This document shows positions 25,427 to 32,617 of a stretch of 33,352 nucleotides of DNA, piece after piece; the stretch's first letter is position 1, and every line of letters starts with the position of its first letter. The translations under genes were made by a program, and so were the position numbers. This stretch comes from a virus, in IMG/VR virus record IMGVR_UViG_3300017763_000085, positions 1 to 33,352 of that record; one strand, written 5' to 3'. The notes under the pieces are model-generated. The model was given only the letters and a program-made list of their open reading frames with translations, did not search any database and was not told where the DNA came from.

Positions 25427-26086
25427 ATGAATTCGTATCATAGATTTTTAGACATTAGTGACTATGTTCCTAATGTCGATACATCGCAGTACGATGTTGA
25501 TAACATTCATTGGCCTGAATTTCATAAAACATTCGATTTGAAGGAATTGGGTAATAATAAGATTGAACCCTGGTTAAACAGTATGGGGTTTACTTCTACC
25601 TGGATAGAATTTTTTTACACTCCTCCAGGAGAAGACGGAGTAATACACTCTGATAATGTATGGTATGCTGATTGGGCAAAATTAATCTTTCAATTTGGTG
25701 CTAAAGGAAGCACTATGAGATTTTGGGAATCAGATACTGTTTTAAGAATGAGTACTAGTGCTGAGCAGGTTAGTACCGATATACCAGAAAGAAGTGAATA
25801 TAACGTAGGTGACAGAACTAATGATCACTATCATGGACAAGTTCTTGTAACAAGAGAAGAGTTTGCAGATCTAAAGTATGAGGTAGAGGTTGGAACTTGT
25901 AGTCTCGTTAATGTTGGTCCTCTACACAGTTCACATAATCCAACAAAAGAAGGTAGATTTTCTTTAACTATTGCTTTGATGGATAATACTACAAAGTATG
26001 AGAAGAGAATTTTATGGGATGAAGCACTAATAGCACTTAAACCTTACATAGTTGATTCTTCAATAGACCTTTGCGTCTCAAGATGA
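25427..26086 (+). CDS. 2-oxoglutarate/Fe(II) oxygenase-like protein
   Basis: 219 residues. A plausible double-stranded beta-helix iron site is visible: H74-S-D76 (HSDN, after FYTPPGEDGVI), then a distal His at H167 or H170 (NVGPLHSSHNPT) and R177 (EGRFSLTIAL) for 2-oxoglutarate binding. This HxD...H...R arrangement and the hydrophobic strand after the Arg fit the 2OG-Fe(II) hydroxylase superfamily, members of which are frequent in cyanophages. Substrate is unknown. It follows the portal gene by 2 nt on the + strand. Its last 50 nt overlap, tail to tail, the 3' end of the minus-strand radical SAM gene. It could act with that cassette on a shared product, but this is only contextual. Confidence 0.65.
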   Translation: MNSYHRFLDISDYVPNVDTSQYDVDNIHWPEFHKTFDLKELGNNKIEPWLNSMGFTSTWIEFFYTPPGEDGVIHSDNVWYADWAKLIFQFGAKGSTMRFWESDTVLRMSTSAEQVSTDIPERSEYNVGDRTNDHYHGQVLVTREEFADLKYEVEVGTCSLVNVGPLHSSHNPTKEGRFSLTIALMDNTTKYEKRILWDEALIALKPYIVDSSIDLCVSR

Positions 26087-27788
26087 ATACTGTATGTGGA
26101 TCATTCCTATCAAATTCTTTAAATTCAGTGTCTACAATATAATTGTCATCTCCACATTTAAGTTTATATGGATACTTAGATTCTTCATCAAAGATAAATG
26201 CTCTTTGAAGGTTTAGTGTATCTTCATCAACCAAATCTAACTCAGATAAAATTTTAAATATACTTTCCTTATTCCTAAACATAAAAGCAAAACTTGCTGC
26301 ATGCAGAGTATGTCCATGCTTGCCTTGATCTAGAATCTTGCCAGTCTTCATGTAATGGGATACTGATTTTTGAATTTCACCATAATGCTCTCCAATTACG
26401 CCAGTATCATTTCTTATATAATCAAATAGTTTGTCATAAAAAATTCTATACCCCACTCCTAAACTATTCAAATGTTTGGCAACAAGTTGAGTATATCCAG
26501 CAATGTGAAATTGAATGACTAACCACCCGTAAAGATATGCTTCAATAAGTTCATCATTAGTCATTGTATTAGTTTCTGAAATCAATTCAATGATTTCTTT
26601 AATGTCATAATCTTCTTTGCTAAATGACATATAATCTTCTGCTTTTATAGTTTTAATACCATAGACTTCCCTTGACAAAGAACTATTCAGATCAGTGTCG
26701 CCAAACATTTGGCAGAACCAAACATCAATAGAATCATGCTGACCACATTGAAGAATTTGTGCAAATCCGTCTTTCCAAGAATCTAAGGTTTCTTCTGGAA
26801 GTCCAAGTATTAGTTCAGTGTATGTTTTAACGCCATATTTTTTACTCTTCTCAATCTGTTCTGATATTTTATTGATACTCATATTCTTTCTCTTAATAGA
26901 TTTAAGAGTTGGTTCATTCATACTTTGAACACTAAGAGTCACACCTCTACTAATATCACCTAGAATTTGAGCGATCTCAAAAATAACTTCTGTTGAGTTC
27001 TTTGAATACTGAACATTAATTGCTTCTAGTTTACCTCGATCTGCTGCAGCACGAAATAGTTTGGCAATCTCAAGATCCCGCTCTTTAAACATACCAAAGT
27101 TTGCATCGGCATTAAATATAAATCCAACATTATTTCTTTCTGCCCAATTAATGTCTTGCTCAACTCTTTCTAAACCAAAGTGTTTAACTTTTTGATATGT
27201 CATCCCACCCCAGTCACAATAAGTACATCTATGAGGACATCCCCTATTTGTCTCCACGGTCATGGACCAAAGAACATCAGGATTCTCTTCAACAATTTTA
27301 TTAAAAATACCTAATTGATATGGGCTCGGAAAATCAAGATCTTCAATTCTTTCTTTGCGATATATCCTATCATAAGGTTCACTCATAATTATCTTCCTAA
27401 GAAAATCTAAGAATGATTGTTCTCCTTCAGATATAATAATGCAGTCAATAAAATCATACTTTGCAAGTTTCTCGGTTGCTTGAGGTCCACCAAATTCTAT
27501 AACACAGTACGGATACCTTTCTTTTATAAGTTTAGCAACATGTAGATTATATTGTTCATTCCAAATATATGTACTGAATGCACATACTTTTGGATCTTCT
27601 AGTCTGTTTACTAACTCTTCAGGATCTTCTCTTTTAAATATGAGATCCTTTAAATGAAAACCACTAGAAACGTCACCATATTGTAGACAATATGCCCAGA
27701 GACAACCGACACTGTAAGGCAACCAATACGTGTCTTCCTTTCTAACTTCTACCGCATACTGCGGTTGGAACATGTATAGGTTTCTCAT
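26037..27788 (-). CDS. B12-binding-type radical SAM protein, downstream copy
   Basis: 583 residues. The N-terminal part (about 1-140) looks like a Rossmann-type B12-binding domain: YWLPYSVGCLWAY, then AFSTYIWNEQ, EFGGPQ and the terminal SEGE. The DxHxxG cobalt-ligand motif is not evident. The radical SAM core follows with the [4Fe-4S] triad C184, C188, C191 (RGCPHRCTYC) and a later VTLSVQSMNEPTLKSIKRKN segment. The C-terminal region (about 380-583) is shared with the upstream paralogue and has no assigned role. Its ATG overlaps the paralogue's TGA by 4 nt (ATGA), which indicates translational coupling. Chemistry could be methylation, epimerisation or another radical reaction on a glycan, lipid or peptide. 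Substrate is unknown. Confidence 0.82.
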   Translation of the reverse strand: MRNLYMFQPQYAVEVRKEDTYWLPYSVGCLWAYCLQYGDVSSGFHLKDLIFKREDPEELVNRLEDPKVCAFSTYIWNEQYNLHVAKLIKERYPYCVIEFGGPQATEKLAKYDFIDCIIISEGEQSFLDFLRKIIMSEPYDRIYRKERIEDLDFPSPYQLGIFNKIVEENPDVLWSMTVETNRGCPHRCTYCDWGGMTYQKVKHFGLERVEQDINWAERNNVGFIFNADANFGMFKERDLEIAKLFRAAADRGKLEAINVQYSKNSTEVIFEIAQILGDISRGVTLSVQSMNEPTLKSIKRKNMSINKISEQIEKSKKYGVKTYTELILGLPEETLDSWKDGFAQILQCGQHDSIDVWFCQMFGDTDLNSSLSREVYGIKTIKAEDYMSFSKEDYDIKEIIELISETNTMTNDELIEAYLYGWLVIQFHIAGYTQLVAKHLNSLGVGYRIFYDKLFDYIRNDTGVIGEHYGEIQKSVSHYMKTGKILDQGKHGHTLHAASFAFMFRNKESIFKILSELDLVDEDTLNLQRAFIFDEESKYPYKLKCGDDNYIVDTEFKEFDRNDPHTVFILRRKGLLKNQLCKV

Positions 27789-29515
27789 AAAAATTTAACT
27801 TTATTCTTCAAAAGATTTTTTCTTTTTAGTGTCCAGATATCATTACGGTCTTCTTCTAGTCTAGCATTAGTTATCAAATAATCATCCACAATTTTAGGAT
27901 AGTTATCCTCTGGGTTATATATGTAGTTTCTCTGAAGTTGATATATGTCTTCAGGTATCTCCATTCCACATCCCTCCTTTGCAAAGTATATTGCCAGATC
28001 TTTATTTGACCAAAAGAAGTCAAAGTCTGTACCCATACTAAGTTCAAGCGTATGACCAGTATCTTTGCTGGATATAATTTTCCCCGAAGTTAGATATTCA
28101 GTTATCCTTTCTTTTAATTGTCTAAAGTAATTGCCAAATATAGTTTTATCGTTATTTACATGTAAGTATAAGTTATCATAGAATTTACGATAACTTATGT
28201 CAAATGTTCTATGAAGATAATTTGATAATACCTCAGAATAACCGTTGATGTGAAATTGAATTATTAACCAAGAATACAAATATGCTTCAATCATTTGTTC
28301 AGTTGACATTGAGTTTGTCTTATTAACAATTTCAACAATCTCCTTTACAGTATCCTTTTTGTTTGTAAAAGATACATAATCTTCTGCATTAACTACTGTA
28401 ATACCATACTTATCTCTATTCATATTTAATTCAGTATTACCAAATACTTGACAAAACCAAACATCAATACTGTCTTGCCCATGATCAAGTAGAGTACAAA
28501 TTCCTGTTTTCCAAGACTCTAGTGTTTCTTCTGGTAATCCTAAGATCAGTTCTGTATATACATTGAGATTTCTATCTCTTGCCTTCTTTACAAATTCTGC
28601 ATTTTTTACATTGTTCTGTCTTTTGATTGCACGTAGTGTAGGACCATTCATTGACTGAACACTCATACTAACCCCACGCCGATCATACGGACCAAGTGCC
28701 TCACTAATATCAAAGACAACATCAGTTGCATTCTTTGTATATTGAACTGTTAGATCATCAATAATTGCATCTGGATGATCCGCCGCTTTTCTCAACATCT
28801 TTGCAATTTTTAAATCGCGTTCAGCAAAAATTCCAAAATTAGCATCAGCAAGCATCAAAAATCCAACACGATTTGTGGACATCCAGTTAATATCTTTCTC
28901 TACTTGATCAACATCAAATTTTTTTATTTTCTTCATCCATGTTCCCCAATCACAAAAAGTGCAATGGTGTGGACATCCCCTAGTGGTCTCAACTAAAGTT
29001 GCCCAAACATATTCTGGATATTTACTCACAAGATCATCAAAGACTCCAGAAGTGTATGGACTAGTATAATGAAGTTCTTCTAGTTGAACTCGTTCATATA
29101 TTGATTGTATTGGTTTTGAATTTTTTACTCTATCAAGTAGATCTACAAAATCTCTCTCACCCTCACCAAGAATAACACAATCAACATAATCCAATTCAAC
29201 TAATTTTCTAGTAGTTTGAGGTCCACCAAATTCTATAATGCAATTTGGATATTTGCGTTTAATTTCTTGTGCTAACTTTAAATTGTATTGTTCGTTCCAA
29301 ATATATGTACTAAATGCACAAACGTCTGGATCTTTTATTACTTTAAGGACATCTTCAATACTATCTCTTTTAAAGATAAGTCCACCTAATTTATAACCAT
29401 CTACGTTATCCTTTACATAACTCCATAAACATCCTATGGCATAGGGTAACCAATAATTCTTTACATCTTTAATTATAATCTCGTGTTGTGGTTGGAACAG
29501 ATACAGGGTTTTCAT
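27785..29515 (-). CDS. B12-binding-type radical SAM protein, upstream copy
   Basis: I chose the ATG at 29515 (minus strand) because the product then begins MKTLYLFQPQ, matching the paralogue's MRNLYMFQPQ. An earlier ATG at 29548 would add 11 residues. The protein is 576 residues with C181, C185, C188 (RGCPHHCTFC). It has a B12-binding-like N-terminus (YWLPYAIGCLWSY, EFGGPQ, LGEGE) and the same C-terminal region as the next gene, ending LKRKNLLKNK where the paralogue has LRRKGLLKNQ. The two are collinear over their full length, so they arose by duplication and have diverged. Its 5' end overlaps the glycosyltransferase 3' end by 47 nt. It is probably a partner or alternative-specificity enzyme to the downstream copy. 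Confidence 0.82.
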   Translation of the reverse strand: MKTLYLFQPQHEIIIKDVKNYWLPYAIGCLWSYVKDNVDGYKLGGLIFKRDSIEDVLKVIKDPDVCAFSTYIWNEQYNLKLAQEIKRKYPNCIIEFGGPQTTRKLVELDYVDCVILGEGERDFVDLLDRVKNSKPIQSIYERVQLEELHYTSPYTSGVFDDLVSKYPEYVWATLVETTRGCPHHCTFCDWGTWMKKIKKFDVDQVEKDINWMSTNRVGFLMLADANFGIFAERDLKIAKMLRKAADHPDAIIDDLTVQYTKNATDVVFDISEALGPYDRRGVSMSVQSMNGPTLRAIKRQNNVKNAEFVKKARDRNLNVYTELILGLPEETLESWKTGICTLLDHGQDSIDVWFCQVFGNTELNMNRDKYGITVVNAEDYVSFTNKKDTVKEIVEIVNKTNSMSTEQMIEAYLYSWLIIQFHINGYSEVLSNYLHRTFDISYRKFYDNLYLHVNNDKTIFGNYFRQLKERITEYLTSGKIISSKDTGHTLELSMGTDFDFFWSNKDLAIYFAKEGCGMEIPEDIYQLQRNYIYNPEDNYPKIVDDYLITNARLEEDRNDIWTLKRKNLLKNKVKFL

Positions 29516-30407
29516 GGTATGCGTTTCCAACTTTATTTGCTTCTTCATAGAAATATTTATCCGACCATCTTGACGTGTCTCTTTGCATCAGAATATCGTT
29601 ATCCTTTCCAAATGTAAATAACTCATCTAAAGAAAATTTATCTGAGTCATTTCTCCACCATTCATGATATGCCTCTATACATTTTACAAAACTAATTTTT
29701 GGTTCCCATTGCAATTCACCATATGGTCCTTGATGACTTATACCTGCAAGATATGGATTTATTGGAATTATTGGAATCGAATATGATTTACCTGCTTGGT
29801 TTATATAATAATCTGGACCCCCAGAGGTATTTGAATAATCCTTATCATCATGTATACCAGATTCTCTATTCAAGTAAATTGCATTTGCTATAGTATAGTC
29901 AAATTTAAATTTATCATCGCGATAATGTAGACTAACTAATTTATCAACATATGATCTATGTAGAAGTGAAGCACCTAAAGAATATTCTGGTTGTGTTGGA
30001 TGTAAGTAGAATGGAATTATATCAGTAGTTTCAAATCCAAGTTGAATACAATCCCAGTCATAGGGAAGTCTGTTAATAAATTCATCCCAATTAAATTTAC
30101 ATTTTGGAAGTAGAGACAAATCATAATCATCTTCCATCAATATTAAGTATGGATCATCTGTGGTTCTCATCCACTCGTCCATAAATTCAAATAGTTGGGA
30201 ACCGTATAAATTTATCCAATGTGACGTTGAGGGTCCATAGTTACCATCTAAACGATCTAGAAACTCTTGCGGAACTTGCTTAGGAAAAGATGGCATGTTA
30301 ATCCGTTCATATGAAATTCCCATAGATTTAAACTGAGATTCCATATATTCTTTACGGTCTTTTTTTCTATCTACATTTGTATAATAAACAGTGGGTAAGT
30401 TTAACAT
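29469..30407 (-). CDS. GT25-like glycosyltransferase
   Basis: 312 residues. The N-terminus TVYYTNVDRKKDRKEYMESQ, then GISYERINMPSF, matches the opening of glycosyltransferase family 25 (LPS/collagen-type): a strand, N-x-D-R, D-R, and an amphipathic helix before the acceptor-side loop. TSHWINLYGS (61-70) corresponds to the conserved serine/histidine loop. LILMEDDYDL (88-97) supplies the acidic EDD motif that binds metal and nucleotide-sugar. There is no signal peptide or membrane segment, so it acts in the cytoplasm. It is the first gene of the minus-strand cassette and overlaps the following radical SAM gene. Donor and acceptor are unknown; host LPS-like glycan or a virion protein are candidates. 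Confidence 0.75.
   Translation of the reverse strand: MLNLPTVYYTNVDRKKDRKEYMESQFKSMGISYERINMPSFPKQVPQEFLDRLDGNYGPSTSHWINLYGSQLFEFMDEWMRTTDDPYLILMEDDYDLSLLPKCKFNWDEFINRLPYDWDCIQLGFETTDIIPFYLHPTQPEYSLGASLLHRSYVDKLVSLHYRDDKFKFDYTIANAIYLNRESGIHDDKDYSNTSGGPDYYINQAGKSYSIPIIPINPYLAGISHQGPYGELQWEPKISFVKCIEAYHEWWRNDSDKFSLDELFTFGKDNDILMQRDTSRWSDKYFYEEANKVGNAYHENPVSVPTTTRDYN
29554..29560 (-). promoter_or_regulatory. Possible minus-strand late promoter inside the glycosyltransferase gene
   Basis: On the minus strand this reads ATAAATA, 39 nt before the chosen start of the upstream radical SAM gene. Initiation about 7 nt downstream would leave a leader of roughly 30 nt and would exclude the earlier ATG. 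The site lies within codons for D-K-Y in the glycosyltransferase, so chance is possible. Confidence 0.3.
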
Positions 30408-30433
30408 CTAAATAACTAGGTATTTCTATTTAA
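30408..30433. promoter_or_regulatory. Face-to-face late promoter boxes between divergent genes
   Basis: The 34-nt gap between the glycosyltransferase start (minus) and the small acidic ORF (plus) holds CTAAATA on + at 30408-30414 and TTAAATA on minus at 30427-30433. With initiation about 7 nt downstream of each box, both start sites would fall near 30420. The + gene also has a strong AAGGAGA ribosome site at 30432-30438, which overlaps the minus box. Confidence 0.4.
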
Positions 30434-30441
30434 GGAGAACA

Positions 30442-30612
30442 ATGGATCAAGATCTTTTGGATATGATCATCAGCGACGAGTCTTCATCTAACGTCTCTGA
30501 TAAAATTAAAGAAATTCTTTATACAAAATCTGCTGGAAAAGTAGAGGGTATGAGACCTGAAATCAATAATAGCATGCTTAGCGTAGATTCGGAAGACTCT
30601 GACGAAGAGTGA
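30442..30612 (+). CDS. Small acidic protein, possible gp67-like prohead core protein
   Basis: 56 residues, start ATG 30442 with AAGGAGA 4 nt upstream. The sequence begins MDQDLLDMIISDESSS, has a short amphipathic basic middle (DKIKEILYTKSAGK) and ends in a strongly acidic tail (SVDSEDSDEE). T4 carries gene 67 (prohead core protein Pip, acidic C-terminus) between genes 20 and 21, so position, small size and acidic tail favour an analogous role. There is no alignment strong enough to call it homologous. A strong RBS and flanking late boxes argue that it is a real, well-expressed gene. Confidence 0.6.
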   Translation: MDQDLLDMIISDESSSNVSDKIKEILYTKSAGKVEGMRPEINNSMLSVDSEDSDEE

Positions 30613-30616
30613 GTAT

Positions 30617-30632
30617 TATAAATAACTAAATA
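30617..30632 (+). promoter_or_regulatory. Tandem late promoter boxes for gene 21
   Basis: TATAAATA at 30617-30624 is an exact T4 late consensus and is followed by a second box, CTAAATA, at 30626-30632. Both lie in the 36-nt gap before the gene 21 ATG at 30649. Confidence 0.6.
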
Positions 30633-30648
30633 ACCAATCAATGAACAG

Positions 30649-31302
30649 ATGAAACTCATAAGGGAAGAAATTGAGAAGGTAGAAGTTCTCACTGAAACTG
30701 TTAATGGTAAAAAGAACATGTTCATTAAGGGCGTGTTTCTTCAAAGTGAAATGGTCAACCGTAATGGGCGGATGTACCCCTTTCCAATTATGGAAAGAGA
30801 AGTGAAAAGATATACCAAAGACTATGTTGATAAGGGCAGAGCTCTTGGTGAACTTGGACATCCTGATGGTCCCACGGTAAACCTCGATAGAGTTTCTCAT
30901 AAAATTACTGAACTAAGACAGAACGGTAATAACTTTATTGGTAAAGCACAGATTCTTCATACCCCAATGGGTAAAATTGCAGAGGCACTCCTTAAAGATG
31001 GAGTAACCCTTGGTGTTTCTTCGCGTGGCATTGGATCTCTAAGAGATAATGCAAAATCTGGTTATAAAGAAGTTGGTGAAGATTTCATGTTAGCAACTGC
31101 TGCTGATATTGTTGCAGATCCATCTGCACCTGATGCTTTTGTTCAGGGAATCATGGAAGGTAAAGAATGGGTTTGGGATGGTGGAGTTCTACGCGAACAT
31201 CTTGCAAGACAAACTCGTCAAAGGATTGAAGCTGCTTCAGCAAGCAGAGTTTTAGAAGAGAAGAAGTTGGGTTTATTTGACGACTTCTTAAATTCTCTTT
31301 GA
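30649..31302 (+). CDS. 21: Prohead core protein protease gp21
   Basis: 217 residues, close to T4 gp21 (212). It is the serine protease of the phage prohead/herpesvirus assemblin-type fold that digests the scaffold and trims capsid proteins before packaging. Visible catalytic elements are H71 in GELGHPDGPTVNLDRVSH and the nucleophile in LGVSSRGIGS (S124 or S125). The opening strand FIKGVFLQSEMVNRNGRMYP is typical. The preference of T4 gp21 for [L/I]-x-E sites is matched in the gp23 start (LNE) and in the small basic head-like protein at 17558-18007 (VYE). An exact late promoter lies upstream; gene 22 follows. Confidence 0.93.
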   Translation: MKLIREEIEKVEVLTETVNGKKNMFIKGVFLQSEMVNRNGRMYPFPIMEREVKRYTKDYVDKGRALGELGHPDGPTVNLDRVSHKITELRQNGNNFIGKAQILHTPMGKIAEALLKDGVTLGVSSRGIGSLRDNAKSGYKEVGEDFMLATAADIVADPSAPDAFVQGIMEGKEWVWDGGVLREHLARQTRQRIEAASASRVLEEKKLGLFDDFLNSL

Positions 31303-31339
31303 ACTAGACGCTATATATGTAACGTAACTGTTCAAAATA

Positions 31340-31350
31340 CTAAATAAATA
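31340..31350 (+). promoter_or_regulatory. Overlapping late promoter boxes for the scaffold gene
   Basis: CTAAATA (31340-31346) overlaps ATAAATA (31344-31350) in the 84-nt gap between genes 21 and 22. A GGAGAG ribosome site at 31375-31380 precedes the gene 22 ATG by 6 nt. Confidence 0.5.
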
Positions 31351-31386
31351 TAGATTAAATTACAAAGGTTAATCGGAGAGTCTCAA

Positions 31387-32571
31387 ATGTCTAGTGACAA
31401 CAAATTACATGAAATGGAAGCGGGCACAACTCAATCCAAGACCGCTGTCAATGCTGGTGCAAAGGCAGGGGATCCCATGGCAAAACTTGCTCCTGGTGCA
31501 GTAGCAGGTCAAACTGGATCCTACGAAGATCTTGGTGGTCCTACTCCAGACAACTATAAGTCGGACGACGACTCAGCTAAGCTTAAAACACCTGGCGCAA
31601 CCCTTAAGCAAGTTAAGGATGTTGTAAACAAAGGTGCTAAAGCCGCTGATGCAATGAAGGGGATGAAGGAAGAAGAAGAACTCGACTCTGAAGAGGTAAT
31701 CGAAGAGGGTGAGGACGCTCCTGAAGAGGAAGTCGTTGCTGAAGAAGAGTCTTCTGAAGAAGAAGTTGTATCTGAAGAAGAAGAAGCTTCTGAAGAAGTT
31801 GTCGCTGAGGCAGATGAGGTTCAAGAGGAAGAGTTTGATGTCTCTGAAGATGTCGATGCTCTCCTCGCAGGTGAAGAGCTCTCGGAAGAATTCCAAGAGA
31901 AAGCTCGCACCATCTTTGAAGCAGCATTGCGTTCCAAGGTCGATCAGATCAAGGAAGGCATCACCGCTGCTTATAATGAAGCATACGAGGAACGCCTCGT
32001 AGAAGAAGTCAATGAGATCAAGAGTGCTCTTGAAGAAAGAGTAGACTCTTATCTTGAGTATGTTGCCGATGAATGGGTAACAGAAAATAGACTTGCCATC
32101 GAAAGTGGTCTCAAGTCGGAAATGACAGAATCCTTCATGTCTGGCATGAAGAGTCTTTTTGAAGAACATTATGTATCTGTACCTGAAGAAAAATATGATG
32201 TGCTTGAGAGCATGGTAGAAAAACTTGATGAAATGGAGACAAAACTCAACGAGCAAATTGAGAAGAATATCACACTCAACTCCCGACTTTCTGAGTCGGT
32301 TGCTGATGGTATCTTTGATGAAGTAGCTGAAGGTCTTGCCCTCAGTCAAAAAGAGAAGCTCGCCTCACTTGCCGAAAGTGTGGAGTTTGAAAGTGGCGAA
32401 AAGTATCGTGAGAAACTGGGGATGCTGAAGGAGTCTTACTTCTCAGCGCAGAAAACTCCAAAAGCACAGACCGAGAATCTGTCTGAGGAAGTAGACATTG
32501 ATGCAGCAGGTAATACTCCTGACTACATGAATAACTATCTCAGAACACTTGGTGCTGTTAGCAAAAAGTGA
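31387..32571 (+). CDS. 22: Scaffolding prohead core protein gp22
   Basis: 394 residues against 269 in T4. It forms the internal core around which the capsid shell assembles and is then digested by gp21. An Ala/Gly-rich N-terminus is followed by a strikingly acidic low-complexity region at residues about 94-170 (repeats such as EEEVVAEEESSEEEVVSEEE). A long helical part (about 165-350, for example VEKLDEMETKLNEQIEKN) then follows, with several L-x-E sites suited to gp21. The C-terminus NYLRTLGAVSKK is of the family type. Position between protease and major capsid protein is diagnostic. The acidic insert is the main difference from T4. Confidence 0.9.
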   Translation: MSSDNKLHEMEAGTTQSKTAVNAGAKAGDPMAKLAPGAVAGQTGSYEDLGGPTPDNYKSDDDSAKLKTPGATLKQVKDVVNKGAKAADAMKGMKEEEELDSEEVIEEGEDAPEEEVVAEEESSEEEVVSEEEEASEEVVAEADEVQEEEFDVSEDVDALLAGEELSEEFQEKARTIFEAALRSKVDQIKEGITAAYNEAYEERLVEEVNEIKSALEERVDSYLEYVADEWVTENRLAIESGLKSEMTESFMSGMKSLFEEHYVSVPEEKYDVLESMVEKLDEMETKLNEQIEKNITLNSRLSESVADGIFDEVAEGLALSQKEKLASLAESVEFESGEKYREKLGMLKESYFSAQKTPKAQTENLSEEVDIDAAGNTPDYMNNYLRTLGAVSKK

Positions 32572-32617
32572 ATTCTTAATTATTAATCAAACAAAACTAA
32601 ACTAAGGTAAAAAGCAA

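Noticed and set aside
26000-26100. Terminator between the convergent oxygenase and radical SAM genes
   Set aside because: No hairpin followed by a T-run is visible on either strand; the region is coding on both.
29516-29548. Earlier ATG (29548) for the upstream radical SAM gene
   Set aside because: The 11 extra residues have no counterpart in the paralogue, which aligns from the ATG at 29515; a possible promoter box also lies just upstream of 29548.
31573-32349. Long minus-strand frame opposite gene 22
   Set aside because: It is a shadow of the GAA/GAG-rich acidic region (Phe/Leu runs on the opposite strand), with no RBS and inside a firmly identified gene.
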